Source: Aquanectria penicillioides | Lineage: Eukaryota; Ascomycota; Sordariomycetes; Hypocreales; Nectriaceae | Length of the DNA: 64,000 nt | Assembly (NCBI GenBank): GCA_003415625.1 | Contig: PYIU01000002.1 | Location: forward strand, 4,526,001 to 4,590,000 | Reading direction: 5' to 3' | In this document: positions 45,243-56,113 of the stretch, piece by piece | Layout: each line of letters starts with the position of its first letter | Numbering within the stretch: position 1 is the stretch's first letter | Made by a program: the position numbers and the translations under genes | The notes under the pieces: model-generated | Databases searched by the model: none | Seen by the model: only the letters and a program-made list of their open reading frames with translations | Told to the model about the DNA's origin: nothing

Positions 45243-46706
45243 TTAGATCGGTTCACCAATTGCAGCGAGGAGAGTCTTCCGATAGTCGCCCGAGGTCTCG
45301 CCCTTGATTCTGCTTGACAAACTTCTGCCGTAGCGCTGTTGGTAAGCACCCTTGACATTGGCAAGGAAGCTGCGATCCCAATGGACACGCATGATACGGC
45401 TGATGAGCAATTGATCCTTGGTTCCCATACCAGCCATGGCGTCCTCAAGAAGCTTGGCAGCGTGCATGTACTTGTCGGTGGCATGGCGTAGCTGGAAGAG
45501 AAGCGCGTCTTCCATATGACCTGAAAATTCCTGCAAGGAAGTTAGCAATAGTCATTCAAAGAACGAGGAGGTAGACTTACACTCTTGATGACCTTCTCTA
45601 GGTCCTTGTTGAACTTCTGCCTGTAGGTGTGGGCAATGGCACGAATCTGGTTGTCGTTGCGCTTGGAGAAGATGCTGCAGACCAGAATCTCATCAGTGCC
45701 CATCATGCCCTCGGTAGCCTTGTAGATCTGCATGACATCGTCGTCGACCTGCTGGGGAATGACAGGAGCGGAGTCTTCAGCCCGTTTGGCATCCAGGACC
45801 ATGACAAAATGCCTCTCGGTCTTCATGCTGAGATCTCCGCGAACAACGGATTCGAGCTTGTCATGGAAGGTACGGTAGTAGGCGCTCTTGATGGCCTGGA
45901 GATCAGCGTTTGAGCGGCCCAGCAAAACATCGTTGAGAACCCGCTCCTTGGTTCCGATACCAGCTAGGGCATCGTGCAAGTTGTGGACGTCGGCGAGGAG
46001 AGGACCCCGTGCGAGTTCAACCAAGGCAATCTCAAACCAGCTGCTGGTCTCGCTCTTGATATCTGATACGAGGTTGCGGTTGAAAGAACGCTCATAAGCT
46101 TGGCGAAGGGCCTCAGCTTGGAGAGGATCCTTGTTAGCCAAAATAGAAATCAAAGCCTTTTCGTCAGTGCCAAACCCCTTCATAGCCTTGCGCAACCCTT
46201 GGGCATCCGGTTGGGATCCCACTGAATAATTTGGGGCGGGCCATATCCTAATGACGCGGGAGTTGGTGGCGTGGGAGGAGCGCCATATTGCTGAGGTGGG
46301 GCTCCATAAGGAGCACCAGGAGCGGGAGCGCCATACGGGGCCGGCGAGTGGCCATACTGTTGAGGAGGAGGGGCACCGTGCTGGCCCTGGGGTGGACCTT
46401 GCTGGTAACCTCCATAGGGAGGTTGCTGAGGGGGAGGCTGTTGGTAACCGCCTTGGTGGGGTGGGTATTGGCCTTGCGGGGGTTGCTGGTAGCCTCCAGG
46501 AGGATATTGGCCAGGAGGCGGTTGCTGATAGCCGCCTTGCTGGGGAGGATAATGTCCTTGCTGCTGAGGGGGATATTGGCCGGGAGGAGGGTACTGTTGC
46601 CCATAGCCCTGAGGCGGCTCTGAGATGGGGGTTAGAGATTGCGATCCGGGAGGGGGGATGGAATGGACTCACGGCCATAAGGCGCACCGTATCCTTGGTA
46701 TGACAT
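45243..46706 (-). CDS. Annexin with Pro/Gln/Gly/Tyr-rich N-terminus, apparent frameshift
   Basis: Calcium-dependent phospholipid-binding protein of the cytosol and membranes. Exons are 46706-46673, 46619-45581 and 45530-45243; introns use GTGAGT and GTAAGT. The N-terminus (MSYQGYGAPYG, then repeats of YPPQQGGYQQPPPGQ type) is the low-complexity tail common in fungal annexins. Four annexin repeats follow, marked by MKGFGTDE, LAGIGTKE, GMMGTDE and MAGMGTKD, the GxGT calcium loops. The frame is broken once: the tail ends LGYGPPQIIQWDPN in one frame and the first repeat (DAQGLRKAMKG) is in the next, with the switch near 46207-46213 beside CCGG. Adding one base makes the whole a multiple of three, 453 residues, which strongly suggests a single lost base. 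No plausible intron fits there. Confidence 0.85.
46390..46600 (-). repeat. Coding tandem repeats in annexin tail
   Basis: Degenerate 21-45 bp units encoding GGYQQPPPGQYPP-like segments. Such repeats often vary in number between strains. Confidence 0.8.
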
Positions 46707-48590
46707 AACAGCGGGGTCGTGGAAGTGGGATGAGTCGGCGGATATAGACTAGGAAATGTAGTGAGCAGCGGCGGGCGGGGGCTGCTTGCTGGTCGAGGAT
46801 TGTCGTGGTCTGCCCGTCGAGGTGGGAGATGGACAACTGAGGAGTTGGACTGGAGGAAGTGTGGAATGAGAAAACCAAGACCAGATGATGGGACGATCAA
46901 GCGGCTCTCGTTCTTAAGTAGCTTTGGCGTTGCCTAAACGACTCTGCCTTGGGTTGGCCGAATTCCGAAGGCCCAGGACTGCTCAGCCTTGGGATGGTGG
47001 GCATGTGTGGGTGCCTTCCACCACCGGCCGTGTGGCGAAGCCCCAGTAGTAGCAGTACATCGCAGCATGAGCCGCTAATGACCAGTCGACGATGAACGTC
47101 ACCCCAGCGCCTCATGCAGGTCCACGCGACTAATCCTTCTTCTGTTTCTTCGAGGTGGCATTCATCCTGTTGGGCACGGATTTGGGGTCGCCATGCCTTG
47201 CTTGAAGTGACATATTGATCTGCTGTTCTGTGCAGATTCCGTGGCGACGCTGGCGGCAATGTCCAGACAACGTCAGAATGATTAGAAATAGCATGACGCT
47301 TATACCTAACCCGGGCTGATCAAAAGACTATTCTTGAGACTTCTTTCTAAGCGTCTGACGTGCGTCAGAATGCCACTCTCTGCGTTCTAAACGCAGCTTC
47401 CACTTGGCACGTCGCAGGGATTGATTGCTTAATTGTACCTGGTCTCCACAGCAGGCTGAGCGACAGAGAAGCGAGCATCCGAAAGCGAGGTTGACAAGAG
47501 CTCGGGCCTGTGCGTGCTGAGCAAAATCACACGAGGGTCGGTGCGGGGGAAGGCCAGATGATGACTGGGACGTGGATGAGCCTGCCAGGCCTGCCAAGAG
47601 CACCAGCCACCGACGCGAATCCTTCACGCCCCGCAAAAGACTACGCACCGCCACTAAACTTTACGCAATCCCAGCTTGCCTGGCTCTAGGGGAAACAGCC
47701 ACAACCTTGATTCCAAGATTATCCCTATGCCCGCCTGAAACTGAACGATTGTCTACCGATGGAGAAAAAAAAAAAAAAAAGGGGGGGGCGACGTAGGCAG
47801 AATGATACATGCAGCCATTCATCCTCGCTCTAATGGAACAATGGCACCGTGGCAGTTGATCTCTGCCCACATGCACCCCGTGCATCTGTCCATCATCTTG
47901 ACGAAACTAGGTTGTCGTCGCCCATTCACCAGCTGGGCCACGAGTGCAGGCCGCCACAGGGAGGTCAGCGGCCAATCACGTCGCGTTCTTGTGAATTGTG
48001 GGTGGCTGGTGAACGGCCACCCCGGTCGCGGCCTGTCTTCCGGCAGTGCGCACCTGGAACAATCACGCTGGATCACCCCCCGCTGCAACACAACCCACTA
48101 AATTTGCAGGCGAATGAACCACTCAGCAGCTGCCCCTGGCTCCAAGCGCACGCCAGTTCCACTCCCACAGCGGGATCTAGTGCTTCCAACCACCACCAAT
48201 TTCCCAGCTTCACCAGCCATCTCTTTAACGACTGTTATAACAAATCCAGGAACCCTGGGTTTCGTCTCCTCTCGCTTTTCTCTCACACATGCAACTGCAA
48301 TCCACTACTTTGCATCCGACGATCATCTTCATGATCACTTCCATCTTTTGTCGGCTGTGATTCGCGGCGGTGCTCGTGTTCTCTTCTGCAACAAAGCATC
48401 TCTCTCTAACACTCGCCCAATCAGGGCTCGCTCAACCACTTACACCTGCGCACACCTGCGCCCCCCACCGTTGCATGCAATTCTAGGAGGCAAGACATAA
48501 AATCCCATCTGTCCCTTCGGTCATCTCAAAGACCTCTTTTCCCTTTTGCGAAAGTTACGAAAGACATCTCGTCAGAGAAACTTGGTCAAC
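46707..48590. other. Intergenic between divergent genes, no supported gene
   Basis: Promoter space for annexin (minus) and the mucin-like gene (plus). It contains a poly-A/poly-G run at 47765-47788. Open frames such as 47654-47328 (minus) look random. Confidence 0.55.
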
Positions 48591-49604
48591 ATGCGTGGCT
48601 TCATCCCCCTTCTCTTGGCCCTCTCGGCCTCCTACACGACGGTCACTGCTCTACCTCGACCCATGATCGTGGTTCGCGAACCTGCCTCCAAGCCAAAGTA
48701 TTCCGTGGTGCCTCTGGAACCCGGCAGTAGTGACACTCCTGACTCTGGAGACTCGGGATCGAGCAAAAGTACCAGCGGCAGCAGTAGCACCATGGATGGC
48801 GACAGCACTGTGACTGTCATCAAGACAGTGGTCAAGACTGAGGATCCTGTTACGCGCACCGTCACTCAAACCGGCCAGGCCACAACTGTCACTGCCCCGG
48901 CAAAGACCGTAACCAAGGACAGCCGAACGACCATCTCCGTAATCGACATTCACGAGAGCGTACAATCTACTCAGGCGACTCAGTATGTCACTGCCGCCCC
49001 GCAACCCACAAGTACCAAGTCGACTTCAAGTCAGGCTGGGAAGTCGGACAATCCCCCGGCTGCCACGACTACGGCTCACTCTGAAGGCCCCGAGACCACT
49101 TCAGAATCTACCTCGAAGACTTCTGCTCAGAGCTCTAGCGAGCATTCGGCCAGCACTAGTAGCAGTGAGCAGTACACTTCAACCGCGGCTCAGAGCCCTA
49201 TCCCCACAACTACCAAGGGAGCAGTGGGATCGTCAACTCCCATCAGCCAGCCTACCGCAATCTCTAACACCACTACTATCATCACCAATGCTTCTACCAC
49301 TGCTTCTACCGCCTCTATCACCACAACCACATCGGTATCCGCTGGAAGCTCTGAGAAGAATTCTTCAACTCAGACTCCTTCATCCTCTAAGCCCACAACA
49401 ACCCATGAGAGCACTCAATCCGGTTCAACTCCCGCACCAACTACATACTATTCAGTTCCCACCACATTTCTCACGTCTGCTGTCACCTCGTCCATCAGCC
49501 TGTCTTCATCTGTACCGGTGGCATCTCCTTCCCCTCAAACACATGACAACGGCTTGTGGCACACGATTTACCCACCGGTAAACGGTACTATTCCACGAAA
49601 CTAA
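48591..49604 (+). CDS. Secreted Ser/Thr-rich mucin-like protein
   Basis: Intronless, 337 residues. It begins with a signal peptide (MRGFIPLLLALSASYTTVTA, cleavage expected just after). Almost all the rest is Ser, Thr, Pro and Ala, a composition that in fungi is heavily O-mannosylated. Short repeats of VTVIKTVVKT and VTRTVTQTG type occur near residues 80-110, and several NTT/NAS/NSS/NGT sequons are present. The C-terminus (LWHTIYPPVNGTIPRN) is not hydrophobic, so a GPI anchor is unlikely; it is probably released or held in the wall non-covalently. The start has an A at -3. No enzymatic domain is visible. It could be a surface coat, adhesion or stress-sensor-type ectodomain; I cannot tell which. 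Confidence 0.8.
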   Translation: MRGFIPLLLALSASYTTVTALPRPMIVVREPASKPKYSVVPLEPGSSDTPDSGDSGSSKSTSGSSSTMDGDSTVTVIKTVVKTEDPVTRTVTQTGQATTVTAPAKTVTKDSRTTISVIDIHESVQSTQATQYVTAAPQPTSTKSTSSQAGKSDNPPAATTTAHSEGPETTSESTSKTSAQSSSEHSASTSSSEQYTSTAAQSPIPTTTKGAVGSSTPISQPTAISNTTTIITNASTTASTASITTTTSVSAGSSEKNSSTQTPSSSKPTTTHESTQSGSTPAPTTYYSVPTTFLTSAVTSSISLSSSVPVASPSPQTHDNGLWHTIYPPVNGTIPRN

Positions 49605-49947
49605 TTTAAAGTCCTCGAAATTGCCAGATGATCGAATTAGAAGAGCGAAACGATAAAGCGTTACGGATGTAATGTTGCAAGTATTTGGATTTAATGGAAA
49701 TGAAAATAGGAAGGATTGGTTGTGACATAGGGAAAAATCATACACGACACAGCATTCTTGAAGGCGCAATCATCAAGATTTCTTTGTCATGCATAGGGAG
49801 GAGTTTCTAGACGAGGCAAGGAAAGAGCCAACGCGGACCAAGAGCTGGGACGCTTATCAACCATAATGAGTAATTTCAATAAGATTTCATTTTTCTACGA
49901 TCTCGCCGCCCTTAAACAAAGCCCAGGTGTTTATGTTGGGAGTGTTC
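49605..49947. other. Intergenic, no supported gene
   Basis: AT-richer 3' flank of the mucin-like gene. Nothing recognised. Confidence 0.55.
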
Positions 49948-50321
49948 TCATTCCATGGTAGGCATCATTGTCCCCCGTACCTCGGCGGATAGCTGAACAA
50001 AGGAAGTCTTTGGTGGTTGATTGGGCTTCCTCCGCCCTGTTGTGGCTACAAACGGAAACGGCCCTGGTATCTCTAACTTCGCGACATGGTTTTGAACAAA
50101 GGCTAGATTTAGGAAGCTAGAAATTCGGGCGATCAAGCTAGACAAAGGCCCCAAACCGCCATCAGTAGAGTAACCGACCCATCAAACATGGCGGGTTTGC
50201 CCTCAATCCAGGAGTATTCATAAATAGGGATGGCTCTTATTGCAAACCAATTGTATCCTGCCGACAAGAATTCTTCATCCGACTTGGAAAGACTTCCATC
50301 ATTTTGCCACAAAATAAACAT
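49948..50321 (-). pseudogene. Membrane-protein-like fragment broken by one base
   Basis: Two overlapping minus-strand frames read as one protein. The first (50321-50133) includes AGYNWFAIRAIPIYEYSWIE and ends GSVTLLMAVWG. The second (from about 50150 to 49948) continues GPLSSLIARISSFLNLAFVQ, then PGPFPFVATTGRRKPNQPPK. The switch is at about 50147, in a GGGGCC run, and equals one missing base. Joined, it would be about 123 residues with one or two hydrophobic segments. An in-frame TGA lies just before the first ATG, so it is also truncated at the front or lacks an upstream exon. I do not recognise the family. Confidence 0.4.
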
Positions 50322-50471
50322 TTGTTCTCACTGCAGCCATTGGGGGTGATATTTAGTCATCCTGTAAGTCTCTCGACCAAAACTAAATTAATGGCCGTAG
50401 TGCTGACTGGGTATCATCAGCAGGAACAACATTTGTATCACTATTTTACGGCGTATCCGACGCATCTTCTC

Positions 50472-50693
50472 ATGGACACTTCAATCGGTCCGTTCCGTGG
50501 GACTGGGGCTGCCAATACCACGACGGCTTCCGTCGACCATGAGACTACTTATCCAACGTTGGTAATCATCATTGTCGCTCTCGGAATCTCCCTCGCTCTG
50601 TTGAGTGCCATCTACATCCCAATGTATCTCACCAAGCGGCGCCGGGCCAGGATTCGAAATCAGGAACCCGCTGTTTTGGTTGGACACCTTTGA
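50472..50693 (+). CDS. Small single-pass membrane protein, hypothetical
   Basis: 73 residues from the ATG at 50472. A short polar N-terminus with an NTT sequon precedes a strong hydrophobic segment (LVIIIVALGISLALLSAIYI). A basic stop-transfer stretch follows (TKRRRARIRNQ), then a short tail. The topology would be N-out, C-in. No intron is needed. The open frame extends upstream to 50304, so the start is uncertain, and it may instead be the last exon of a longer gene. No family recognised. Confidence 0.42.
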   Translation: MDTSIGPFRGTGAANTTTASVDHETTYPTLVIIIVALGISLALLSAIYIPMYLTKRRRARIRNQEPAVLVGHL

Positions 50694-51673
50694 TCGAACA
50701 TAATTCCTTGCTGAAGAGGTTCGATCAAGGTGGGATATTTTGAAATGGGTTGCCACGGACTGGAGAACGACGAGAACTGGAGAGATCACAGACGAGCTGA
50801 GGAACGACGATATCACAGATGAGAGTTTGTCTATATCGCATGTTCATTGGCCAAATTCTAGTAAAATCACGGTTTATGCATCAGTGATATTATTAGTGAT
50901 GAACCTAAGATTGGTGGTGTCAACATCGAATGCCAAGCCGCCACAACAGCGTAGACAGGGAACCATACTTGGCCTAAATCCCCAACGGATTTGATGAGCC
51001 GGAGACGGCCTGAAGGACTCGTCGCTAAACGCCACTATTCTAGAATGCTTCCACACCCAATTGCGCTCTCAATGCTTCCCATTGCACTTGTGCTCGTGTT
51101 TCATGTTCAAACCCTCGAAACCCAAAGTCAGGCATTCACAACCGCGCAGATGACCTAAACGAGGCCGTCCCACCACTGACGTCGAAAACCCACGCCCAGC
51201 CTTATGCAAGCAATCACACCTTAAAGCAAAAACTCGACGCATATCACACAGTGTGACGGCACACGGCATCTCGTACCTGACGCTCATCTTACCACTGTTG
51301 CTTTTCCACCCTCGTGGGCTCCAATAGCACCCATCCACGTCCGGGTGCTACCCCACCGCCCCCAGCAGCCATGGCTGGGCAGCAACAACAAACAATTCAC
51401 TCAAGCCGACTTAGTGGAAGGCGGTATGTGATGGCTAGTGCCTTTAAAACATTGAAATCTTGATCTGCAGTTTTTCTACGAGTTCAATTTTATTCATTGC
51501 CCCTTCTAAGTAAAACAGAACAATCCATTCATGCTCAGGGAAAAGGGTGCTGCGAAGTAAAGTGGCGGTCTACAACCTAAAACATTTCCTTTTTCAACAC
51601 CGGCAACCCCACACGACCGGCGCCGAGTCCGATCCAACACCCGCTCCGGTCCCGGAAATTCAACACAGCAAAA
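50694..51673. other. Intergenic, no supported gene
   Basis: No gene seen. The last 150 bases before 51674 are rich in C and A and may be the leader of the CBM19-like gene. Confidence 0.55.
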
Positions 51674-52107
51674 ATGCACATCTTCAAGAGCCTACGATTC
51701 TCAACCACGATGGTCTTTGCGACTATTCTTCTTCTTTCTTCCTTTGCCTTGCAATGTTTGGCGGCTTCAAACCCAAACCCGGTTATTTTCTCTCCCCCTC
51801 AGCACAACGCCGCCCTGCTCCGTCGGGATAAGGAAGTTGGCTCCCCTGCGACTCAGAGGGCCAGTGGAACTGCATGACCAGCTCGTGGCAGAGATGTGCC
51901 AGCGGGATATGGAGCGAAGCGATCCAGTGCGCGGAGGGCACGAAGTGTACGCCGTCCGGGTTCTCAATGGAGTTTAGGGTGGAGTTCAACAACGGAAGCG
52001 ACAACGGCGATGCTCCAGGTGGCACTAGCATGGGATCGAGAGTGCTAGCTAGCGATTACATCACATTCCCTGCGATTGGGTTTTCTATTCTCATGATCCT
52101 GGTGTGA
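51674..52107 (+). CDS. Secreted cysteine-rich, CBM19-like GPI-type protein, apparent frameshift
   Basis: The signal peptide is clear (core MVFATILLLSSFALQCLAAS; start at 51674 or 51710). The mature part has a compact cysteine pattern, CDSEGQWNCM, then SWQRCASGIWSEAIQCAEGT and KCTPSGFSMEF. This matches my memory of fungal CBM19-type chitin-binding modules. The C-terminus (SDYITFPAIGFSILMILV) is hydrophobic after a Gly/Ser stretch, as expected for a GPI-anchor signal. The signal peptide and the module are in different frames. The switch lies near 51843-51847 in a CCCC run and is exactly one missing base; no GT-AG intron fits. If the break is real the protein is lost after residue 55 or so; if it is an assembly error the product is about 144 residues, located at plasma membrane or wall. 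Confidence 0.65.
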
Positions 52108-53737
52108 GGGTTACGCTGCGAGGAGGTACGAGATTTCAGCATGACATGTCGACTTGGCGTTTTGGGACACGGTTAAGACTGAGAAGGAAGGCTACACATG
52201 CACAACGGGTCAATTCCAGAGGATTTGGTTTGTTTAGAATTTTCACATAGAATTGTAGGGTCAATGTATATGGCACATACTAACGAACGGTCTCATGGTT
52301 TGGCTTCTCTACAATTTAGATTTCTGTTGAGAGAGTCAACGATATGCAACGTCGCAATGACTACGTAAAATGCCCCGACCCTTTAGTTCGATTATTTCTC
52401 TTCAACTCAATGGTATGCTTCGTTTCAATCAGACGACATAAACTTCAGCAATATCAACGGACTCAAGTAGCGTAGATCTAGGACGAAGTCATTGACTGCG
52501 GCCCACAAGGTTTGCACTGCCTGTGATCAAGCGTCCACCACTAGACTGCTTGCCATTTCGTATTCTAACACCTAGTCGCTTTCTGGAATTTTCGGGCGAC
52601 AATGGTGCGATTCCCGCGAGCAATCGCGCCTAGACGTGCCGGGCCAGCCGAGTTCCCAGGGCCCGGTGGGAGACTGCGATGTGCATGCGCACAAGTTAAA
52701 CGGTTCAGCACCGCGCGCTATAGCGTCCTGTGCTAATGAACCTTCCAAAAAAGATCACAAACTACCCCACAACGGAGAACAGTCATGTTGGGGTGACGGA
52801 AGGTTCACGAAAGGTTCCCAGGGATGTCATGCCGCGATGGCGTCGCAGAATGCCATCTCAGGGCGAAGAAACACACCCACCAATCAGCCAAGGCTCTAAT
52901 CTCTTTCCAGCTTATTCTACTTTGAGTTTTAAGGAGCAACGGAACATTCGGCTGGACCACGCTTCTGGTTCTCGTTTTCCAAACCTTAAGCCGCACCTTC
53001 ATTTCGGGGACGGGGGGGGGGGTGGACAGGGTTGCCCAGAATAGGAAACCCACAGGCTTACCGGGAGCTTCCCAGCGCTGTGTGCACTGGACGGCTTCAA
53101 CTCAGCCACCTGAAATAAAACGGTTTGAGTGTGCCTGTATATGTCCTGACTTCAACAACAGCACCACCCAAACGCGTACAAAAAAAAAGCAAAAATAAAT
53201 AAAAAGCCCACTATAGATGGATGTGCCCTAGACAGGACAGTTCAGCCCCATGGTATTCGAAACGCCTGCCAAGGCATTCCGGTCATCCCATCTTAAGGCT
53301 GTCGTTCAGTGTCAGCCGTGACCATTTCCGACTTGGGGCTCTACGCCCGTGACAACTCCACATTGCACACACTCGCCCTCCCGCTCCATGTCGGTACTAG
53401 CAGTGCTAAGGCTGCTTGATCCCTGTCGAATGTCCCGATTCTGACCAAGAGCCTGCTCCTGTTTCATCATGGCCCCAACCGGATGAAAGCTGGTTTCTCC
53501 TCCAATCACCTCCCGCCTGCGTGTATATCGAAGGACCGCCGCTATGGCACCCAAGCATGCGCTCACTTACAGCGCGATGCATATATACAGTGGCCGTCCA
53601 GCTTCGATCGTGATGGCTGCTAGCTTCTTGGTGTTCTCGTTTCCCTTTTTTTCTCGTGATTCCCTTCTTTGGCTTCTTCTTTTACCTTTCTAGATTTGTT
53701 CGAATCCTCTAGCTTGTATTCCCCGCACCCTGTCATC
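52108..53737. other. Intergenic, no supported gene
   Basis: Holds the promoter of the rhamnogalacturonan lyase gene at its right end. A poly-G run lies at 53013-53022 and poly-A at 53181-53188. No coding signal. Confidence 0.55.
53580..53588 (+). promoter_or_regulatory. TATA-like element upstream of rhamnogalacturonan lyase
   Basis: CATATATAC lies about 150 bp before the ATG at 53738, a fitting distance for a fungal TATA box with a leader of roughly 100 bases. Motif only. Confidence 0.35.
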
Positions 53738-55432
53738 ATGGTTTCCTGGAAGAGCCTTGGTGCGCTTCTGGTGAGCGCCGCCCCGGCTCTGGCAGCCTTC
53801 GGCGTCACCGAATCCTCCTCAAGCTATGTCATCGACACCGGCAGCTCCAACGGTTTTGTCGTCACTGTCAAGCGCAGCGACTGTTCCATCACCTCCCTCA
53901 AGTATCGCAGCACCGAGTACCAGTACTCTTCTCAGACATCCCACATTGCCTCCGGCTTGGGCTCTGCTACCGTCTCCTACACCACCGTCAGCAGTATGTC
54001 ACATCGCACACGTCCTCCTATGAGAAAATAGGCTGGGATATATCGCTGACCCGCTCTCTCAGGCAACTACATCAAGGTCAAGTGCGTTGCTGATAACAGC
54101 GACTTTGATCTAACCCACTACTACGTCTTCAAGAATGGCGAGAGCATCATCTACATGGCCACTGACACCACCTCGGAGCCTGCCATTGGCGAGTTGCGAT
54201 ACATTGCTCGCCTCGATCGCTCCAAGCTTCCCGACGAGTATCCCTTTGGAGAGTCCTCTGACACATCCAGCGGCACTGCCATTGAGGGCTCTGACGTCTA
54301 CAACGTCGGTGGCAAGACCCGATCCAAGTTCTACTCCTCTGAGCGCTTCATCGACAACGGCGTTTACTGCTTCCAGAGCAGCGCCGAGGATGTCCACGCT
54401 TGCATTGTTGCGCATGCTTCGCGCTCCTATGAGAAGAGCTCCGGCGGCCCCTTCTTCCGCGACATCAACACCAACAACAACGGCGCCTTCAGTGCCCTGA
54501 CCTTCTACATGAACTCCAACCACGCCCAGACCGAGTCCTACCGCCAGGGATTCCACGGCCCCTACGCTTTGTCCTTCTCGCGCACCGGCATCCCCAAGCA
54601 GACCGACCTCGACTTCAGCTTCTTCAGCAGCCTCTCCATCCCCAACTACACTGCCGACTCGGCCCGCGGCAGGGTCACCGGCAAGGCTACTGGCATTAAG
54701 TCTGGCTTCACCGGTGTTGTTCACTGGTACAACTCCAACTACCAGTACTGGAGCTACGTCTCTTCCGGCTCCTTCACCTCGCCCTACATGGTCCCCGGCA
54801 CCTACACCATGGTCCTCTACCAGACTGAGCTCAAGGTTGCTTCCCAGAGCGTCACTGTCACGGCTGGCGGCACCACCTCATCTTCCATCGCTGCTACCTC
54901 TGCCATCACCACTGGCTCCCGCACTACCGTCTTCCAGATCGGTGACTGGGATGGCCAGCCCACCGGCTTCCTCAACGCTGCGAACCAGCTTCGCATGCAC
55001 CCTAGCGACAGTCGCATGTCCAGCTGGGGCCCTGTCACTTACACTGTCGGAACCAGCTCTGTCGGAAACTTCCCCATGGCGATCTGGAAGGGTGTCAACA
55101 GCCCCGTAACCATCAAGTTCACTCTCAGCTCTGCCATCAGCTCTGCTGCCACTCTCCGAATTGGTACTACTCTCTCATACAATGGAGGCCGCCCTTCTGT
55201 CGCCGTCAACAGTGGCTTCACCAAGGCTTTCAGCGCCCCCACCAAGGTCGATTCCCGAGGCGTCACCCGTGGTGCGTACCGTGGATTGGGTGAGGTGTAC
55301 GAGGCCAGCATCCCGGCCGGTAACTTGGTCAAGGGAACCAACACCATCACTATTGAATGCATTTCTGGAAGCTCTGGTACTACGTACCTGAACCCTAACT
55401 TCATCTTTGATGCGGTCGAGCTTTCCTACTAA
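53738..55432 (+). CDS. rglA: Rhamnogalacturonan lyase (polysaccharide lyase family 4)
   Basis: Secreted enzyme that cleaves the rhamnogalacturonan I backbone of pectin by beta-elimination. Exons are 53738-53993 and 54063-55432, giving 541 residues, close to RglA of Aspergillus. The intron has GTATGT, a GCTGAC branch and CTCTCAG. A signal peptide ([20 protein letters not shown]) precedes a beta-rich catalytic domain. [19 protein letters not shown] carries the lysine matching the catalytic Lys of the A. aculeatus enzyme, and FHGPYALSF holds the matching His region. A fibronectin III-like middle domain ([19 protein letters not shown]) and a C-terminal carbohydrate-binding-like domain ([16 protein letters not shown] to [13 protein letters not shown]) complete the three-domain layout of the family. 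It implies contact with plant material. The frame is intact. Confidence 0.93.
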
Positions 55433-56113
55433 GCGGTTTGAAAGTGTGTGCGTGTATCTAAGTGCGGCATAAGTGATCTTTGGGCTGCCTTAATGCTTCC
55501 TTTTTTACATTATCCTGTATATATTGGCAGATGCCTGGAATACAATACATAGTTGAGCTGTTATCCAATGGAAGAAGACCATGTCTCCACCATTTCTACC
55601 TTGAATGATGAAGTTTGTGAGTTCATCGTCATAGAACGGTCAACTTCGTCACTCTCATGCACTGCTTGCTTAATCAGCATGCAGGTTGGCCCACTCTAAA
55701 TAGTTGATTTAGCGTTGTAATTGGCTGAGCTGCGTTTTTACCTCCTTAGCACTTCCTGAATAGGAAATTCAGGTAGGGCGCAAGTGTTAAAGCCGTGGAC
55801 TAGGGTCCCCTTAGCGGGTTTTTTGAGGTTCTGGCCTTGGCCTTTGTCGGACTTTGCGGAGTTGGAGGAAGTGGCTCACATCAGCCTCTTTTGTTAGTGA
55901 TTGTCAACAACGCCAAACATAGAGATGCGTGTAAAACCATGTTTTCTCTTAACATCATTGGGACCGACCCGGTTCCGAAAAAGACAATGTGCTCCGCCCT
56001 TCAATGGTATAAGTGCAAGAGAGTTTGCCTGATGAAGCTCTGTCTGGGTCAAGAATGCAATTCCTCAGCTTCTTTAACCTTCATCTCCGACACTTGAACA
56101 ACTACCAAGACAA
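55433..56113. other. Intergenic, no supported gene
   Basis: 3' flank of the lyase and promoter of the dehydrogenase gene. Nothing recognised beyond AT-richer stretches. Confidence 0.6.

Noticed and set aside
46205..46330. An intron in the annexin gene instead of a frameshift
   Set aside because: Candidate donors (GTATGG, GTGCTC) are in the wrong phase or poor, and would remove the conserved LGYGPPQIIQWD segment that normally precedes the first repeat.
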